From Desulfovibrionales bacterium (lineage in GTDB: Bacteria > Desulfobacterota > QYQD01): a DNA stretch of 64,000 bases. Where the stretch lies: NCBI GenBank assembly GCA_028715605.1, contig JAQURM010000002.1, positions 307,980 through 371,979 of the forward strand, in the 5' to 3' direction. Numbering within the stretch: the first letter of the stretch is position 1; every line of letters begins with the position of its first letter. This document shows positions 8,340 through 17,120 of the stretch, in pieces. The notes beneath the pieces were generated by a model. It did no database searches. It worked only from the letters and a program-made list of their open reading frames with translations, and was not told the origin of the DNA. The position numbers and the translations under genes were made by a program.

Positions 8340-9131
8340 ATGGTAGATGGCTTCCTGCTCGATTGGACGTTGCAACAATTTCAGGTGTTTATTTTGATTC
8401 TGGTACGTGTGGCGGCTATTATATTCATGATGCCTGTTATCGGGGCCAAGGGCGTGCCCGGGCTGGCGAAGGCCGGACTCTGTCTGATCGTCAGTCTTGT
8501 TCTACTCCCTGTGGTCCAGGTTGACCCCAAAGTTTTTCCTGACGATGCCTTTTCCATGGCGTTGCTTTTGGTCAAGGAGATATTTGTGGGATTTACCCTC
8601 GGCTTGGTCCTTAAGCTGGTCTTTGCCGGGATCCAGGTGGCCGGGCAGATGGTCGGCTTCCAGATGGGTTTTGGCGTGGCCCATGTTATGGACCCGCAGA
8701 TGGGACAAGAATCTCCTGTTTTGGCCGAGTTGGGATACTTGGTGAGTTTATTGATATTTTTGGCCGTGGATGGGCATCATATTTTCTTTCGAACCCTGAT
8801 GTACAGCTTCAGTATCCTCCAGCCCGGTGAAATGAATCTTACGGAGGGGGTTTATAACCGGATATTGCTAAGCAGCGGGGGGATGTTCGTTATAGCGGTC
8901 AAGGTGATGGCGCCGGTCATGGCTATCCTCCTCTTTACGCAGGCAGCCCTGGGTATCCTGGCCAAGGCCGTCCCGCAGATGAACTTACTGATCGTCAGCT
9001 TTCCTCTTACTATCGGGATAGGCCTTTTTTTCTTTGGCCTGTCCATGCAGGTTATGGGGCCGTTTTTTATCCGGACTATACATGAAGCAGGAAATCTTTT
9101 GCCGGTATTAATACGGGGGTTTAAAGGCTAA
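8340..9131 (+). CDS. fliR: Flagellar export gate protein FliR
   Basis: 263 residues, six predicted membrane segments, with FliR features such as the QMGFGVAHVMDPQ block around residue 110-125 and the C-terminal NLLIVSFPLTIGIGL. It is directly followed (0 bp) by flhB, consistent with their tight structural partnership; fused FliR-FlhB proteins occur in some bacteria. Confidence 0.95.
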   Translation: MVDGFLLDWTLQQFQVFILILVRVAAIIFMMPVIGAKGVPGLAKAGLCLIVSLVLLPVVQVDPKVFPDDAFSMALLLVKEIFVGFTLGLVLKLVFAGIQVAGQMVGFQMGFGVAHVMDPQMGQESPVLAELGYLVSLLIFLAVDGHHIFFRTLMYSFSILQPGEMNLTEGVYNRILLSSGGMFVIAVKVMAPVMAILLFTQAALGILAKAVPQMNLLIVSFPLTIGIGLFFFGLSMQVMGPFFIRTIHEAGNLLPVLIRGFKG

Positions 9132-10208
9132 ATGGCCGAGGAATCCTTCCAGGAAAAAACTGAAAAGGCAACCCCGCGGCGCAGGGAAGAGGCCCGCAAG
9201 AAAGGACAGGTGGTCCGCAGCCGTGAGGTCTCCGCGGTTTTGGTTATGTTGACGGGCTTTATTACCCTGTATGCGTGTCACACTTATGTTTACCAGTCTA
9301 TCCGGGGGATGATGGTTTATTTTCTGAGGCAGGCCGCAGATGTAGAGATTAACCGGGCAACCATAGGCGCGCTCGGATTCACTGCCGTTCAATATCTGGG
9401 CCTGATCGCGGGGCCGATCCTTCTGGCCGTGTTCCTGATGGCCTTTCTGGCCAACTATCTGCAGGTTGGATTCATTTTTAGCACAGAAAGTCTGCAGCCA
9501 AAGTTATCCAAAATCAACCCCTGGAGCGGACTTAAGCGCGTCTTTTCCGTACAGGCGGTAATGGAGCTTTTCAAGTCCCTAGCCAAGATAGCTATTGTGG
9601 GATACATGGCGTATCGTACGGTCAAGGGAGAAATATCGCGGGTTCTCCCTCTGATGGATGCCGAGATCGAGCAGATTCTCGGTTACGTCAGCATGGTTTC
9701 TTTCAAGATTTTTTTAAACACCTGCCTGGTGATGCTGCTGCTGGCGGCTTTGGACTACGCCTTTCAGCGCTGGGATTTTGAAAAAAAGATCAGGATGACC
9801 AAGCAGGAGATCAAAGAGGAGTTCAGGCAGACCGAAGGCGACCCCCTGATTAAGTCACGGATCAAGAGTATGCAAAGGGAAATAGCCAGGCGCCGGATGA
9901 TGGCCGCTGTGCCCAAAGCGGACGTAGTTATAACCAACCCTACCCATCTGGCCGTAGCTCTACAGTATCGGGTGGGAGAGTCGGATGCGCCGGAAGTGGT
10001 AGCCAAGGGCGCCGGGCTGATTGCAGAAAAAATCAAAGAGATTGCCATGGAAAATAATGTGCCGCTGGTTGAGGACAAACCGCTGGCCCAGATTCTGTAT
10101 AAGACAGTGGAGATCGGCCAGATGATCCCGCCTAATTTGTATCAGGCGGTAGCAGAGACACTGGCCTATGTATATCGGTTGAAGAATAAGGCATTTGCCG
10201 CCAGATAA
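9132..10208 (+). CDS. flhB: Flagellar export switch protein FlhB
   Basis: 358 residues. The N-terminus EKTEKATPRRREEARKKGQV is the signature of the family; four membrane helices follow, then the cytoplasmic domain with the autocleavage motif NPTH near residue 260 (VITNPTHLAVALQY). Cleavage between N and P switches export from rod/hook to filament substrates. The hook-length sensor counterpart is probably the FliK-like gene at 17121. Confidence 0.97.
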   Translation: MAEESFQEKTEKATPRRREEARKKGQVVRSREVSAVLVMLTGFITLYACHTYVYQSIRGMMVYFLRQAADVEINRATIGALGFTAVQYLGLIAGPILLAVFLMAFLANYLQVGFIFSTESLQPKLSKINPWSGLKRVFSVQAVMELFKSLAKIAIVGYMAYRTVKGEISRVLPLMDAEIEQILGYVSMVSFKIFLNTCLVMLLLAALDYAFQRWDFEKKIRMTKQEIKEEFRQTEGDPLIKSRIKSMQREIARRRMMAAVPKADVVITNPTHLAVALQYRVGESDAPEVVAKGAGLIAEKIKEIAMENNVPLVEDKPLAQILYKTVEIGQMIPPNLYQAVAETLAYVYRLKNKAFAAR

Positions 10209-10217
10209 GGAGTAATT

Positions 10218-12314
10218 ATGGCTGATCAGGTACGAAGCCCCGCCGTGAGCCTGCCATCATTAGATAGCGGGAATCTCGTTATGGCTGTCGGGGTAGTGGG
10301 CATTTTGCTGGTGATGATCGTTCCCCTGCCGCCTTTTGTTTTGGACATCCTTCTCACCTTCAGCCTGACCTTTGGCCTGGTCATTCTCCTCATGGCCATG
10401 TACAGCGCCAGTCCTCTTGATTTTTCCGTTTTCCCGTCTTTGCTCCTGATTACCACCCTCTTTCGCCTGTCTTTAAATGTGGCCTCGACCCGCCTCATTC
10501 TTTCCTATGGCAATGAGGGGGCAGAGTCCGCCGGACAGGTCATCAGGGCCTTCGGGACCTTTGTAATTGGAGGGAACTACGTCATCGGGGCCATTGTCTT
10601 TATTATCATGGTGGTTATTAATTTTGTGGTAATCACCAAGGGCGCGGGGCGTATAGCCGAGGTGGCGGCCCGTTTTACCTTGGACGCCATGCCCGGAAAA
10701 CAGATGAGTATAGATGCGGACTTAAACGCTGGCCTTATAGATGATCGCGAGGCCAGGCGCAGAAGGGCGGAGATTGCCAGGGAGTCGGAATTCTATGGGG
10801 CTATGGACGGCGCCAGCAAGTTTGTGCGCGGGGAGGCTATCGCCGGTATCATCATTATATTTGTAAATATTCTGGGCGGCATACTTATCGGTGTTTTTCA
10901 GAAGGGCCTGCCGGTGGTAGGCGCAGTGCAGAATTACACGTTACTTACCATCGGCGATGGCCTGGTGGCGCAGATACCGGCCCTGGTCATTTCTACCGCT
11001 GCGGGTATCCTGGTAAGCCGGGCGGCGTCTGAAGTAGGCATGGGAAGGGAATTCGCCAATCAGTTCGGATCTCAGATACAGGCCATGGGCGTCGCGTCAG
11101 GCATCATCTTTTTCTTCGGTTTGATACCGGGACTGCCGCACATCCCCTTTATCCTTTTTTCCGCAGCAGTCGGCTCTCTGGCTTTTTTCCTCTACCGCAG
11201 CAGGCAGACCTCCGAAGCCGGGGTCATGGAAGAGGCCACAGCGGCGGCCAAACCAACGAGGGAGCCGGAGATTGTGGAGAGTCTTCTTCCTCTGGATACG
11301 CTCTCTTTAGAGGTTGGTTATGGTCTCATCCCTTTAGTGGATGAAAAACAAGGCGGCGATCTCCTGGAAAGAATACGGGCGCTCCGCCGGCAGTTCGCCC
11401 TGGATATGGGCCTTATTGTCCCGCCTATCCACATACGGGATAATTTGCAGTTAAAACCCGGGAACTATGCCGTGCTTATCAGAGGGATTGAAGTGGCGCG
11501 AGGTGAATTATTGCCCGGATACCATTTAGCCATGGATGCCGGAGAAGTAAAACGCAAAGTAGAGGGCATACCCACTACCGAGCCGGCCTTTAATCTGCCC
11601 GCCCTGTGGATTACGGACAAAGTCAAGGAGGAGGCGCAACTGGCGGGTTATACGGTAGTGGATATGGCGACGGTTGTGGCTACGCATTTAACCGAAGTCA
11701 TTCGCAGCCATGCCGATGAGCTGCTCGGGCGTCAGGAAGTTCAGAAGTTACTGGATAATCTCGCCAAAACCAATTCCAAGGCAGTGGAAGAAGCTAATAC
11801 CGTTTTCTCCCTGGGCGGGCTGCAGAAGGTCCTGCAGAATCTTTTGCGGGAAAGGATATCTATACGGGATCTGCTCACTATTGTAGAGACCATAGCGGAC
11901 TATGCCCCGATTACCAAAGATCCGGACATCCTTACTGAATATGTACGCCAGAAATTGGCCCGGTCCATCACCAAGGAATTTTTGACCCCGGAGGGGACAT
12001 TACCGGTGCTGGCACTGAGCCAGAATATCGAAGATGTGTTGCGGGAAGGGATACAGAGGACAGAGCAAGGCACTTTCCTTTCCATTGAGCCTAATCTGGC
12101 CCAGCGTATCATCAATTATATCAACCGTGGCGCAGAGCAATGCCTGGTGCTTAATTATCAGCCCATCATTCTATGTTCACCCATCGTCAGGCGGCATTTG
12201 CGGCGGCTGGTGGAGAGGTTTGTTCCTAACGTACTTATTCTTTCACATAACGAATTGTCATCTGATATGAAAGTCCAATCTGTGGGGATAATAGAACTCG
12301 GCCATGAAGATTAA
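10218..12314 (+). CDS. flhA: Flagellar export protein FlhA
   Basis: 698 residues, the usual length: eight membrane helices in the first half, with the FHIPEP-region block RIAEVAARFTLDAMPGKQM and DADLNAGLID, then a large cytoplasmic domain that forms the nonameric ring docking late chaperone-substrate complexes. SD AAGGAG precedes the ATG. Its end overlaps flhF by 11 bp. Confidence 0.97.
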   Translation: MADQVRSPAVSLPSLDSGNLVMAVGVVGILLVMIVPLPPFVLDILLTFSLTFGLVILLMAMYSASPLDFSVFPSLLLITTLFRLSLNVASTRLILSYGNEGAESAGQVIRAFGTFVIGGNYVIGAIVFIIMVVINFVVITKGAGRIAEVAARFTLDAMPGKQMSIDADLNAGLIDDREARRRRAEIARESEFYGAMDGASKFVRGEAIAGIIIIFVNILGGILIGVFQKGLPVVGAVQNYTLLTIGDGLVAQIPALVISTAAGILVSRAASEVGMGREFANQFGSQIQAMGVASGIIFFFGLIPGLPHIPFILFSAAVGSLAFFLYRSRQTSEAGVMEEATAAAKPTREPEIVESLLPLDTLSLEVGYGLIPLVDEKQGGDLLERIRALRRQFALDMGLIVPPIHIRDNLQLKPGNYAVLIRGIEVARGELLPGYHLAMDAGEVKRKVEGIPTTEPAFNLPALWITDKVKEEAQLAGYTVVDMATVVATHLTEVIRSHADELLGRQEVQKLLDNLAKTNSKAVEEANTVFSLGGLQKVLQNLLRERISIRDLLTIVETIADYAPITKDPDILTEYVRQKLARSITKEFLTPEGTLPVLALSQNIEDVLREGIQRTEQGTFLSIEPNLAQRIINYINRGAEQCLVLNYQPIILCSPIVRRHLRRLVERFVPNVLILSHNELSSDMKVQSVGIIELGHED

Positions 12315-13512
12315 GCGGTACGAAGCCAGGGACATTAACGCAGCGGTGCAGATGGTCAAGAGCGAGCTGGGACCGGAAGCGATTATCCTTTCTACAAAGA
12401 GGCTCAGGAAGGGCAGCGGGCTTTTAGGGGGCACAGGGAAATCCATGGTAGAAGTAGTGGCGGCCATAGACTACGAGCCCCGGGAGCCTATGGTGAATAC
12501 CGCTTTCCTGCCTGAAAAACGCAGCGCCGATTATCTCCCGGGGCCGGTAAACAATAAGTTAATAACCAGCCAATTACCGGAAGTATCCGCTCTTCGGGCC
12601 GAGGTTGCCGGTCTGAAAAGGATGATCCAGACGGCGGTCGGGCCCCGGCCTGAGATGCGCCATGGCGGGCAGGCGGGCCTGTCTGCCGTGCCGGCACAGG
12701 CAGGAGGGCCATTAAATCAGGCAGTAGATACTCTGACCGCCTATCTCGAATCTATCGGCCTGGAATCCGCTCTGGTCTGTTCTTTGCTGGAGGGCGCGGG
12801 GCTGGACGGGAGAGCCGATCCGGCTGAATCATCTGCCAGGCTCAGAGACATAATAACCGGGCGGTTGCTGGATCAAATCGTTCTGGGGCGATGGGATGAA
12901 GAAAAAGCAAACCGTCCCTGCGTCTGGGCCTTTATTGGTCCTACGGGTGTGGGTAAGACCACTACCTGCGCCAAGCTGGCCGCCCATTTTGCTTTAAAGG
13001 AGAAGAAAAGGGTGGCACTGATCTCGGCAGATAATTATCGTATCGCGGCTTCCGAACAGCTCAAGACTTACGCCCAAATCCTGGGGGTGCCCTTTATGGC
13101 TGTCTTTAAAGACCAGGATCTGTCGCGGGCCATTAACCGGAATCAGGATAAAGACATCATCCTGATTGATACGGCCGGCCGAAGTCCACATCATGAAGAA
13201 CACATGCAGGAGATGGCCAGATATATTTATGCCCACCCGGCTATCGAAGGGCAGCTTGTGGTCAGCGCCACCACGCAGAACGGCGTCATAGAGGATATAC
13301 TTGCGAAGTACCTGGCCCTTTCGGTTACGGGTTGTATTTTTTCCAAGATCGACGAGTCCCGCTTTTATGGCCCAATATTTAATCAGGCGGTGCGTTTCAA
13401 GTCGCCTATCTTTTATTTTACTACCGGCCAGCGGGTGCCCGAGGATATAGAGACAGCCACGCGTAAGAGACTGATAGATCTGTTATGGAGCGAATTACAT
13501 GAAGGAGTTTAG
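12304..13512 (+). CDS. flhF: Flagellar placement GTPase FlhF (SRP family)
   Basis: 402 residues. The N-terminal basic domain starts MKIKRYEARDINAAVQMVK; the SRP-type GTPase domain occupies roughly 190-400 with P-loop GPTGVGKTTT and the DTAGR switch motif (here DTAGRSPHHEEHM). FlhF marks the pole or site where the flagellum is built and stimulates flagellar regulator activity in polar flagellates. It overlaps flhA and is followed by its regulator flhG, which suggests polar flagellation. Confidence 0.95.
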   Translation: MKIKRYEARDINAAVQMVKSELGPEAIILSTKRLRKGSGLLGGTGKSMVEVVAAIDYEPREPMVNTAFLPEKRSADYLPGPVNNKLITSQLPEVSALRAEVAGLKRMIQTAVGPRPEMRHGGQAGLSAVPAQAGGPLNQAVDTLTAYLESIGLESALVCSLLEGAGLDGRADPAESSARLRDIITGRLLDQIVLGRWDEEKANRPCVWAFIGPTGVGKTTTCAKLAAHFALKEKKRVALISADNYRIAASEQLKTYAQILGVPFMAVFKDQDLSRAINRNQDKDIILIDTAGRSPHHEEHMQEMARYIYAHPAIEGQLVVSATTQNGVIEDILAKYLALSVTGCIFSKIDESRFYGPIFNQAVRFKSPIFYFTTGQRVPEDIETATRKRLIDLLWSELHEGV

Positions 13513-13523
13513 GGAGAATAATT

Positions 13524-14429
13524 ATGGATCAGGCTGTGGGTCTGAGAAGTAGGTTGAAGTCACCACCCTATATGCCGTCCGATATAGGCAGGTCCAATTC
13601 TTGTGCGGGGAACCATATTCCCAGGGTAATTTCCTTTACCAGCGGGAAAGGCGGAGTAGGCAAGACTAATGTGGTGGCTAACCTGGCCTTTGCCTTATCC
13701 AGGAAGGGCAAGAGGGTGTTGGTGCTGGATGCCGATCTGAGTCTGGCCAATATTGATATATTGTTGGGATTAGCGCCCAGGTACACCATGCGCCATGTCT
13801 TTTCCGGTGAGAAGACGCTGGATGAGATTTTAGTCGAGGGGCCCGGCGGCATGCGGATTATGCCGGCCAGTTCCGGGGTTCAGGAACTGGCCGACCTCTC
13901 GGAAAGTCAGAAATTGTATCTGCTTAACGAACTCGAAGGGCTGCGCAATCGTATAGATATCCTGATTATTGATACAGCCGCCGGTATTTCTTCGAATGTG
14001 GTCTATTTCAATTTGGCATCCCACGAGAGGGTGGTTATCGTCACCCCCGAGCCCACATCCATCGCCGATGCTTATGCCTTAATCAAGATTCTCTCCACTA
14101 AACATGACATCAAGCGATTTAGTATCCTGGTAAATCTGGCTGTTACAGAGGCCGAAGCCGAGTCAGTTTTTAAGAGGTTGAGTATGGTGACAGACAGATT
14201 TCTGGGGAGCATGTCTCTGGATTACTGGGGCCTTATACCTCACGATGCGTGCATCCCCAGGGCCGTTAAAAAACAAAGAGTGGTGGTTGAATTATATCCG
14301 GAGGCCTCTTCCAGCAGACGATTTGTGGAGCTGGCCGAAAGTATCTGCAACCGGAACTACGAAGACCGGTCGGACGGGAATATCAAATTTTTCTGGAAAA
14401 ATTTATTACAAGCGCCGGGGGCCTTATGA
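13524..14429 (+). CDS. flhG: MinD-like flagellar number regulator FlhG (FleN/YlxH)
   Basis: 301-residue ParA/MinD ATPase with the deviant Walker A SGKGGVGKTNV near residue 38, LVLDADLSLANIDILLGL (Walker A') and the IIDTAAGIS box. FlhG activates FlhF GTP hydrolysis and restricts flagellar number. It ends with a 4-bp overlap with the fliA start, so its level is coupled to the sigma factor. Confidence 0.94.
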   Translation: MDQAVGLRSRLKSPPYMPSDIGRSNSCAGNHIPRVISFTSGKGGVGKTNVVANLAFALSRKGKRVLVLDADLSLANIDILLGLAPRYTMRHVFSGEKTLDEILVEGPGGMRIMPASSGVQELADLSESQKLYLLNELEGLRNRIDILIIDTAAGISSNVVYFNLASHERVVIVTPEPTSIADAYALIKILSTKHDIKRFSILVNLAVTEAEAESVFKRLSMVTDRFLGSMSLDYWGLIPHDACIPRAVKKQRVVVELYPEASSSRRFVELAESICNRNYEDRSDGNIKFFWKNLLQAPGAL

Positions 14430-15223
14430 AAAAGTATAATGCTAATGCTGCCAGATTAAAAGACTATACCCAGTATTATTTCAAGGGTGAAAAGACTGTA
14501 GATGCCAAACAGAGGGAGGAGTTGATTATTAAATATACTCCTTTAATTAAATATCTGGCCGGCAAACTGGCCATGCGCCTGCCCGCACATATCTCTATGG
14601 ATGATCTTGTCAGTTCAGGGACGATAGGGCTTATTGACGCTATAAATAAATTCGACCCCGGTAAGAATATTCAATTCAAGACATACGCGGAGTTTCGCAT
14701 ACGCGGGGCCATGTTGGATGAGTTGCGTTCTCTGGATTGGGTGCCTCGCTCGGTGCGTCGCAAGATTGCCGATATAGAGAAGGCATACAACGCCTTGCAA
14801 AAAGAACGGGGCAGGCCGGCCGAGGACGAGGAAGTAGCAGACAGATTGGGCCTTTCTCTGGCGGAATTTTATCATTTGATTGATACGGTAAAGGGAGTAT
14901 CGCTGACTGATCTAAACATAATACGCCGGAGGACATCCGAGGATTCTGACGATGATTTTTTTGAAATCGTGGCGGACGGGAGGCAGAGCGATCCCTTTGT
15001 TTCACTCGGCCTGGCGCAACTGCGGGATATAATCGCCGGTGCCATTGACGAACTGCCGGAAAAGGAGAGATTAGTGGTTTCGCTCTATTATTATGAGGAC
15101 TTAACTATGCGGGAGATAGGGGAGATCATGGGATATACCGAGTCGCGGATTTCACAGATGCACACCAAGGCCACCCTTCGCCTGCGCGGCGCTCTCCTGG
15201 GGCATTTCGACCAGGGAGCATAA
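14426..15223 (+). CDS. fliA: Flagellar sigma factor sigma-28 (FliA)
   Basis: 265 residues with region 2 (YTPLIKYLAGKLAMRLPAH, then DDLVSSGTIGLIDAINKFDP), region 3 and region 4 (LVVSLYYYEDLTMREIGEIM). It directs late flagellar and chemotaxis genes. The start overlaps flhG by ATGA. The downstream genes from 15356 follow after a 110-bp repeat element, so they may have their own promoter. Confidence 0.95.
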   Translation: MKKYNANAARLKDYTQYYFKGEKTVDAKQREELIIKYTPLIKYLAGKLAMRLPAHISMDDLVSSGTIGLIDAINKFDPGKNIQFKTYAEFRIRGAMLDELRSLDWVPRSVRRKIADIEKAYNALQKERGRPAEDEEVADRLGLSLAEFYHLIDTVKGVSLTDLNIIRRRTSEDSDDDFFEIVADGRQSDPFVSLGLAQLRDIIAGAIDELPEKERLVVSLYYYEDLTMREIGEIMGYTESRISQMHTKATLRLRGALLGHFDQGA

Positions 15224-15230
15224 ACCATTA

Positions 15231-15340
15231 GCTTTCAGCGATCAGCTGTCAGCATGAAGTCAGTTCACCGTTTACTGTTGACCGTTTACCGAAAGAAAAT
15301 GTCGGACAACGGTTAACGGATAACAAACATGCTGATAGCT
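15231..15340 (+). repeat. Composite heptamer element R2, copy 1
   Basis: One of five copies in the window (others 23300, 35991, 48853 and 52089). Almost the whole sequence parses into 7-nt units: an outer arm of GCNNTCA units, an inner arm of CCGTT(T/C)A-type units, a spacer GAAAGAAAATGTCGGACAA, then the inverted inner arm (CGGTTAA, CGGATAA) and the inverted outer arm (CTGATAG). It spans the ATG at 15329, which argues against that codon as the start of the next gene. Confidence 0.85.
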
Positions 15341-15355
15341 CCATTAGGGCCTGAT

Positions 15356-16222
15356 ATGAGCGATACAGACAAAGAAGACCTGGAAAAAGAAACACGAGAT
15401 CCGGACAACCAGCCGGAAGAACAAGCGGAAGGCCATGACCTTGCCCCCGGCGATATCCCTATTGCCGATGAGTCCGGGGAAGGTGAGACCAAGGACGAAG
15501 ACCCTCCGGAACCCGGTCCGGCCTCTACAGAAGAAGAAACGGCGGCCGAAGCCGGGACAACTGTATCTGTGAAGAGCGCAGAAGCTGAGACAGAGGCCGG
15601 GGCCGGAGACGAAAGCAAGGACAAAGAGGAAGGGGAAAAGGGAGAGGAAGGCGAAGAGAAAACACCGGCTGAGGTCGCTTGTAGCGGCCTGGGAGGCAAG
15701 ATATTAGATTTCTCCAGGGCCGTTTGGGAAAGGAGTAAGTCATCTCTTGCCCGTATTGTTCCTGCATCTATTTGGACGTTTGCAGGCCAAAACAAGAGAG
15801 TGGTGTTTATTGTTTTGGCCTGTTTTTTGATCCTGGGCACGGCTATATCCTCTTTCCTGGTAGGCAGGAGATATGATAGCTATTCTAGCCTATCGGGGGA
15901 GAAAAGGGCTCAATCTGTAATCAAAGGGGAGAGATATAGTTTAAAACCATTTTTGATTCCATTTAACGAAGGCGGGACGGATGTTTTCTTGAGAGTGCGG
16001 GTTGATTTTATGACAGAGGAGGGCGTAGCGCCGGAGATCAGGAGAAAAGAATTGATGTTACGTGAGGCGATTTATTCTTTTTTTCTTTCCAAGAAGCTCG
16101 ATGCAGTGCAGCAGGGGCAAAATGATAAGGCCCTTGCGGATGATCTGCGCCGGGTTTTAAATAATTATTTAAGGCCGAAGAGAATACAGAAGGTACTGTT
16201 TGTGGATTATGTTTTTACCTGA
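15356..16222 (+). CDS. FliL-like membrane protein with long acidic N-terminus (second FliL-type gene)
   Basis: About 288 residues from the ATG at 15356. Residues ~1-110 are very acidic (E/D/P/A-rich, low complexity), a membrane segment lies at about 145-165 (VVFIVLACFLILGTAIS), and the C-terminal ~110 residues (YSLKPFLIPFNEGG, then VFLRVRVDFM and KVLFVDYVF) follow the FliL pattern of β-strand, helix and terminal strand. It lies downstream of fliA among flagellar genes. Inference: a second stator-associated FliL-like protein or a partner of the first FliL. The 15329 start is inside a dispersed repeat and was discarded. Confidence 0.65.
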   Translation: MSDTDKEDLEKETRDPDNQPEEQAEGHDLAPGDIPIADESGEGETKDEDPPEPGPASTEEETAAEAGTTVSVKSAEAETEAGAGDESKDKEEGEKGEEGEEKTPAEVACSGLGGKILDFSRAVWERSKSSLARIVPASIWTFAGQNKRVVFIVLACFLILGTAISSFLVGRRYDSYSSLSGEKRAQSVIKGERYSLKPFLIPFNEGGTDVFLRVRVDFMTEEGVAPEIRRKELMLREAIYSFFLSKKLDAVQQGQNDKALADDLRRVLNNYLRPKRIQKVLFVDYVFT

Positions 16223-16243
16223 CCGCTGAAAGCTTTAGGGGGG

Positions 16244-16471
16244 ATGGGGATGGATGAATATTCCATTAATCCTGCTCTGGGGATCAGGCAGCCTCAGCCC
16301 GTAGAAAAATCTCCTAACCCAAAAGAGGCCACGCAGCGTAAGCAGGTGATACGGGATAAGCGGCGCGAGCGCAGAGACGAGGCCGAGGCTGAGAACGGTC
16401 AGGAAAAGACAGGCGAGGAGAAAAAATATCCGGAGAAAGAGCAGGGCAAGATTATTGATGTGATCGCGTAA
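16244..16471 (+). CDS. Small hydrophilic protein of unknown function in the flagellar block
   Basis: 75 residues, highly charged, without membrane segment or recognisable domain; the first half contains a proline-rich NPALGIRQPQPVEKS and the second is a Lys/Glu-rich, probably helical stretch. It lies 21 bp after the FliL-like gene and is followed by a heptamer array and the next flagellar-associated gene. ATGs at 16244 and 16250 share the same G-rich upstream. Small charged proteins of this kind are common beside fliK-type genes, but no function is proposed. Confidence 0.5.
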   Translation: MGMDEYSINPALGIRQPQPVEKSPNPKEATQRKQVIRDKRRERRDEAEAENGQEKTGEEKKYPEKEQGKIIDVIA

Positions 16472-16507
16472 AAAGCTGAAAGCTCATAGCTTAAAGCTGA
16501 TAGCTTA
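16472..16507 (+). repeat. Tandem heptamer array (family AGCTNAN)
   Basis: Five consecutive degenerate 7-nt units of the form AAGCTGA/TAGCTTA immediately after the stop codon at 16471. The same unit forms the outer arms of the R2 element and other stand-alone arrays in the window. Confidence 0.75.
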
Positions 16508-16529
16508 CTTTTGATTAGGAGACAGACCC

Positions 16530-16994
16530 GTGGATCGTTTCAGTAACGTAGAAACCTTAATGATCGTTCAACTTGGGATCGAGATTATCCTGGTCCTGTT
16601 TGTGATTTTCTTATTGCTTAAGTTCAGAAAGACCCGCTCCGGCCAGTTAAATGGCAGTATCGAAAACGTCGCCGGACTAATCCGTGAAACAGAGAAGATA
16701 TGCAAGACCCTGGCAAACAATCTAAAGGAGAAAAGGGCGCTGGCTGATAAGCTGCTGTCCGATATGGATCAAAGGATAGGAGAGATGCGTAAATTATCAG
16801 AGATGGCGGCTCAATCGACCGGATGCCATATTTCTACTCCCCATAAACAGCCTGATGCTCCATATACAAATGTCGTGGAACTGTCGCGTTACGGGCTTTC
16901 TGCGGATGAAATTGCCGAACGGCTATCAATGACCAGAGGAGAGGTGGAATTGGTTTTAGGGCTGGCAAGAGAGGAAAAGAGGGGCTATCAATAG
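16530..16994 (+). CDS. Membrane-anchored coiled-coil/HTH protein (DUF2802-like) near flagellar genes
   Basis: 154 residues beginning with GTG (AGGAG 10 nt upstream). One N-terminal membrane helix (about 12-32), a coiled-coil middle (IRETEKICKTLANNLKEKR) and a C-terminal helix-turn-helix-like end, VVELSRYGLSADEIAERL then SMTRGEVELVLGL. This architecture matches the DUF2802/DUF6115-type proteins found beside fliK or flhF in several phyla. The role is unknown; a membrane-tethered flagellar-cluster protein is the most that can be said. Confidence 0.6.
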   Translation: MDRFSNVETLMIVQLGIEIILVLFVIFLLLKFRKTRSGQLNGSIENVAGLIRETEKICKTLANNLKEKRALADKLLSDMDQRIGEMRKLSEMAAQSTGCHISTPHKQPDAPYTNVVELSRYGLSADEIAERLSMTRGEVELVLGLAREEKRGYQ

Positions 16995-17030
16995 TCGATA
17001 GAAAGCAGTCGGGAGTTGGGTGTCGGATAA

Positions 17031-17090
17031 AAACGTTCGAAATGTTCGAAACGTTCGAACGTCGAACGACTCGAACGCCGAACATTGAAG
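17031..17090 (+). repeat. TTCGAA-type short-period repeat
   Basis: A run of degenerate units around CGTTCGAA with periods of 9 and then 7 nt (AACGTTCGA-like, then GAACGCC-like). A related piece (TTCGAACGTAACATC with a repeat of TAACATC) lies just downstream of the FliK-like gene at 18239-18270, so the same unit flanks that gene. Confidence 0.6.
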
Positions 17091-17120
17091 GCCTTAAGCT
17101 AAAAGCTGATAAGAGAAGAA

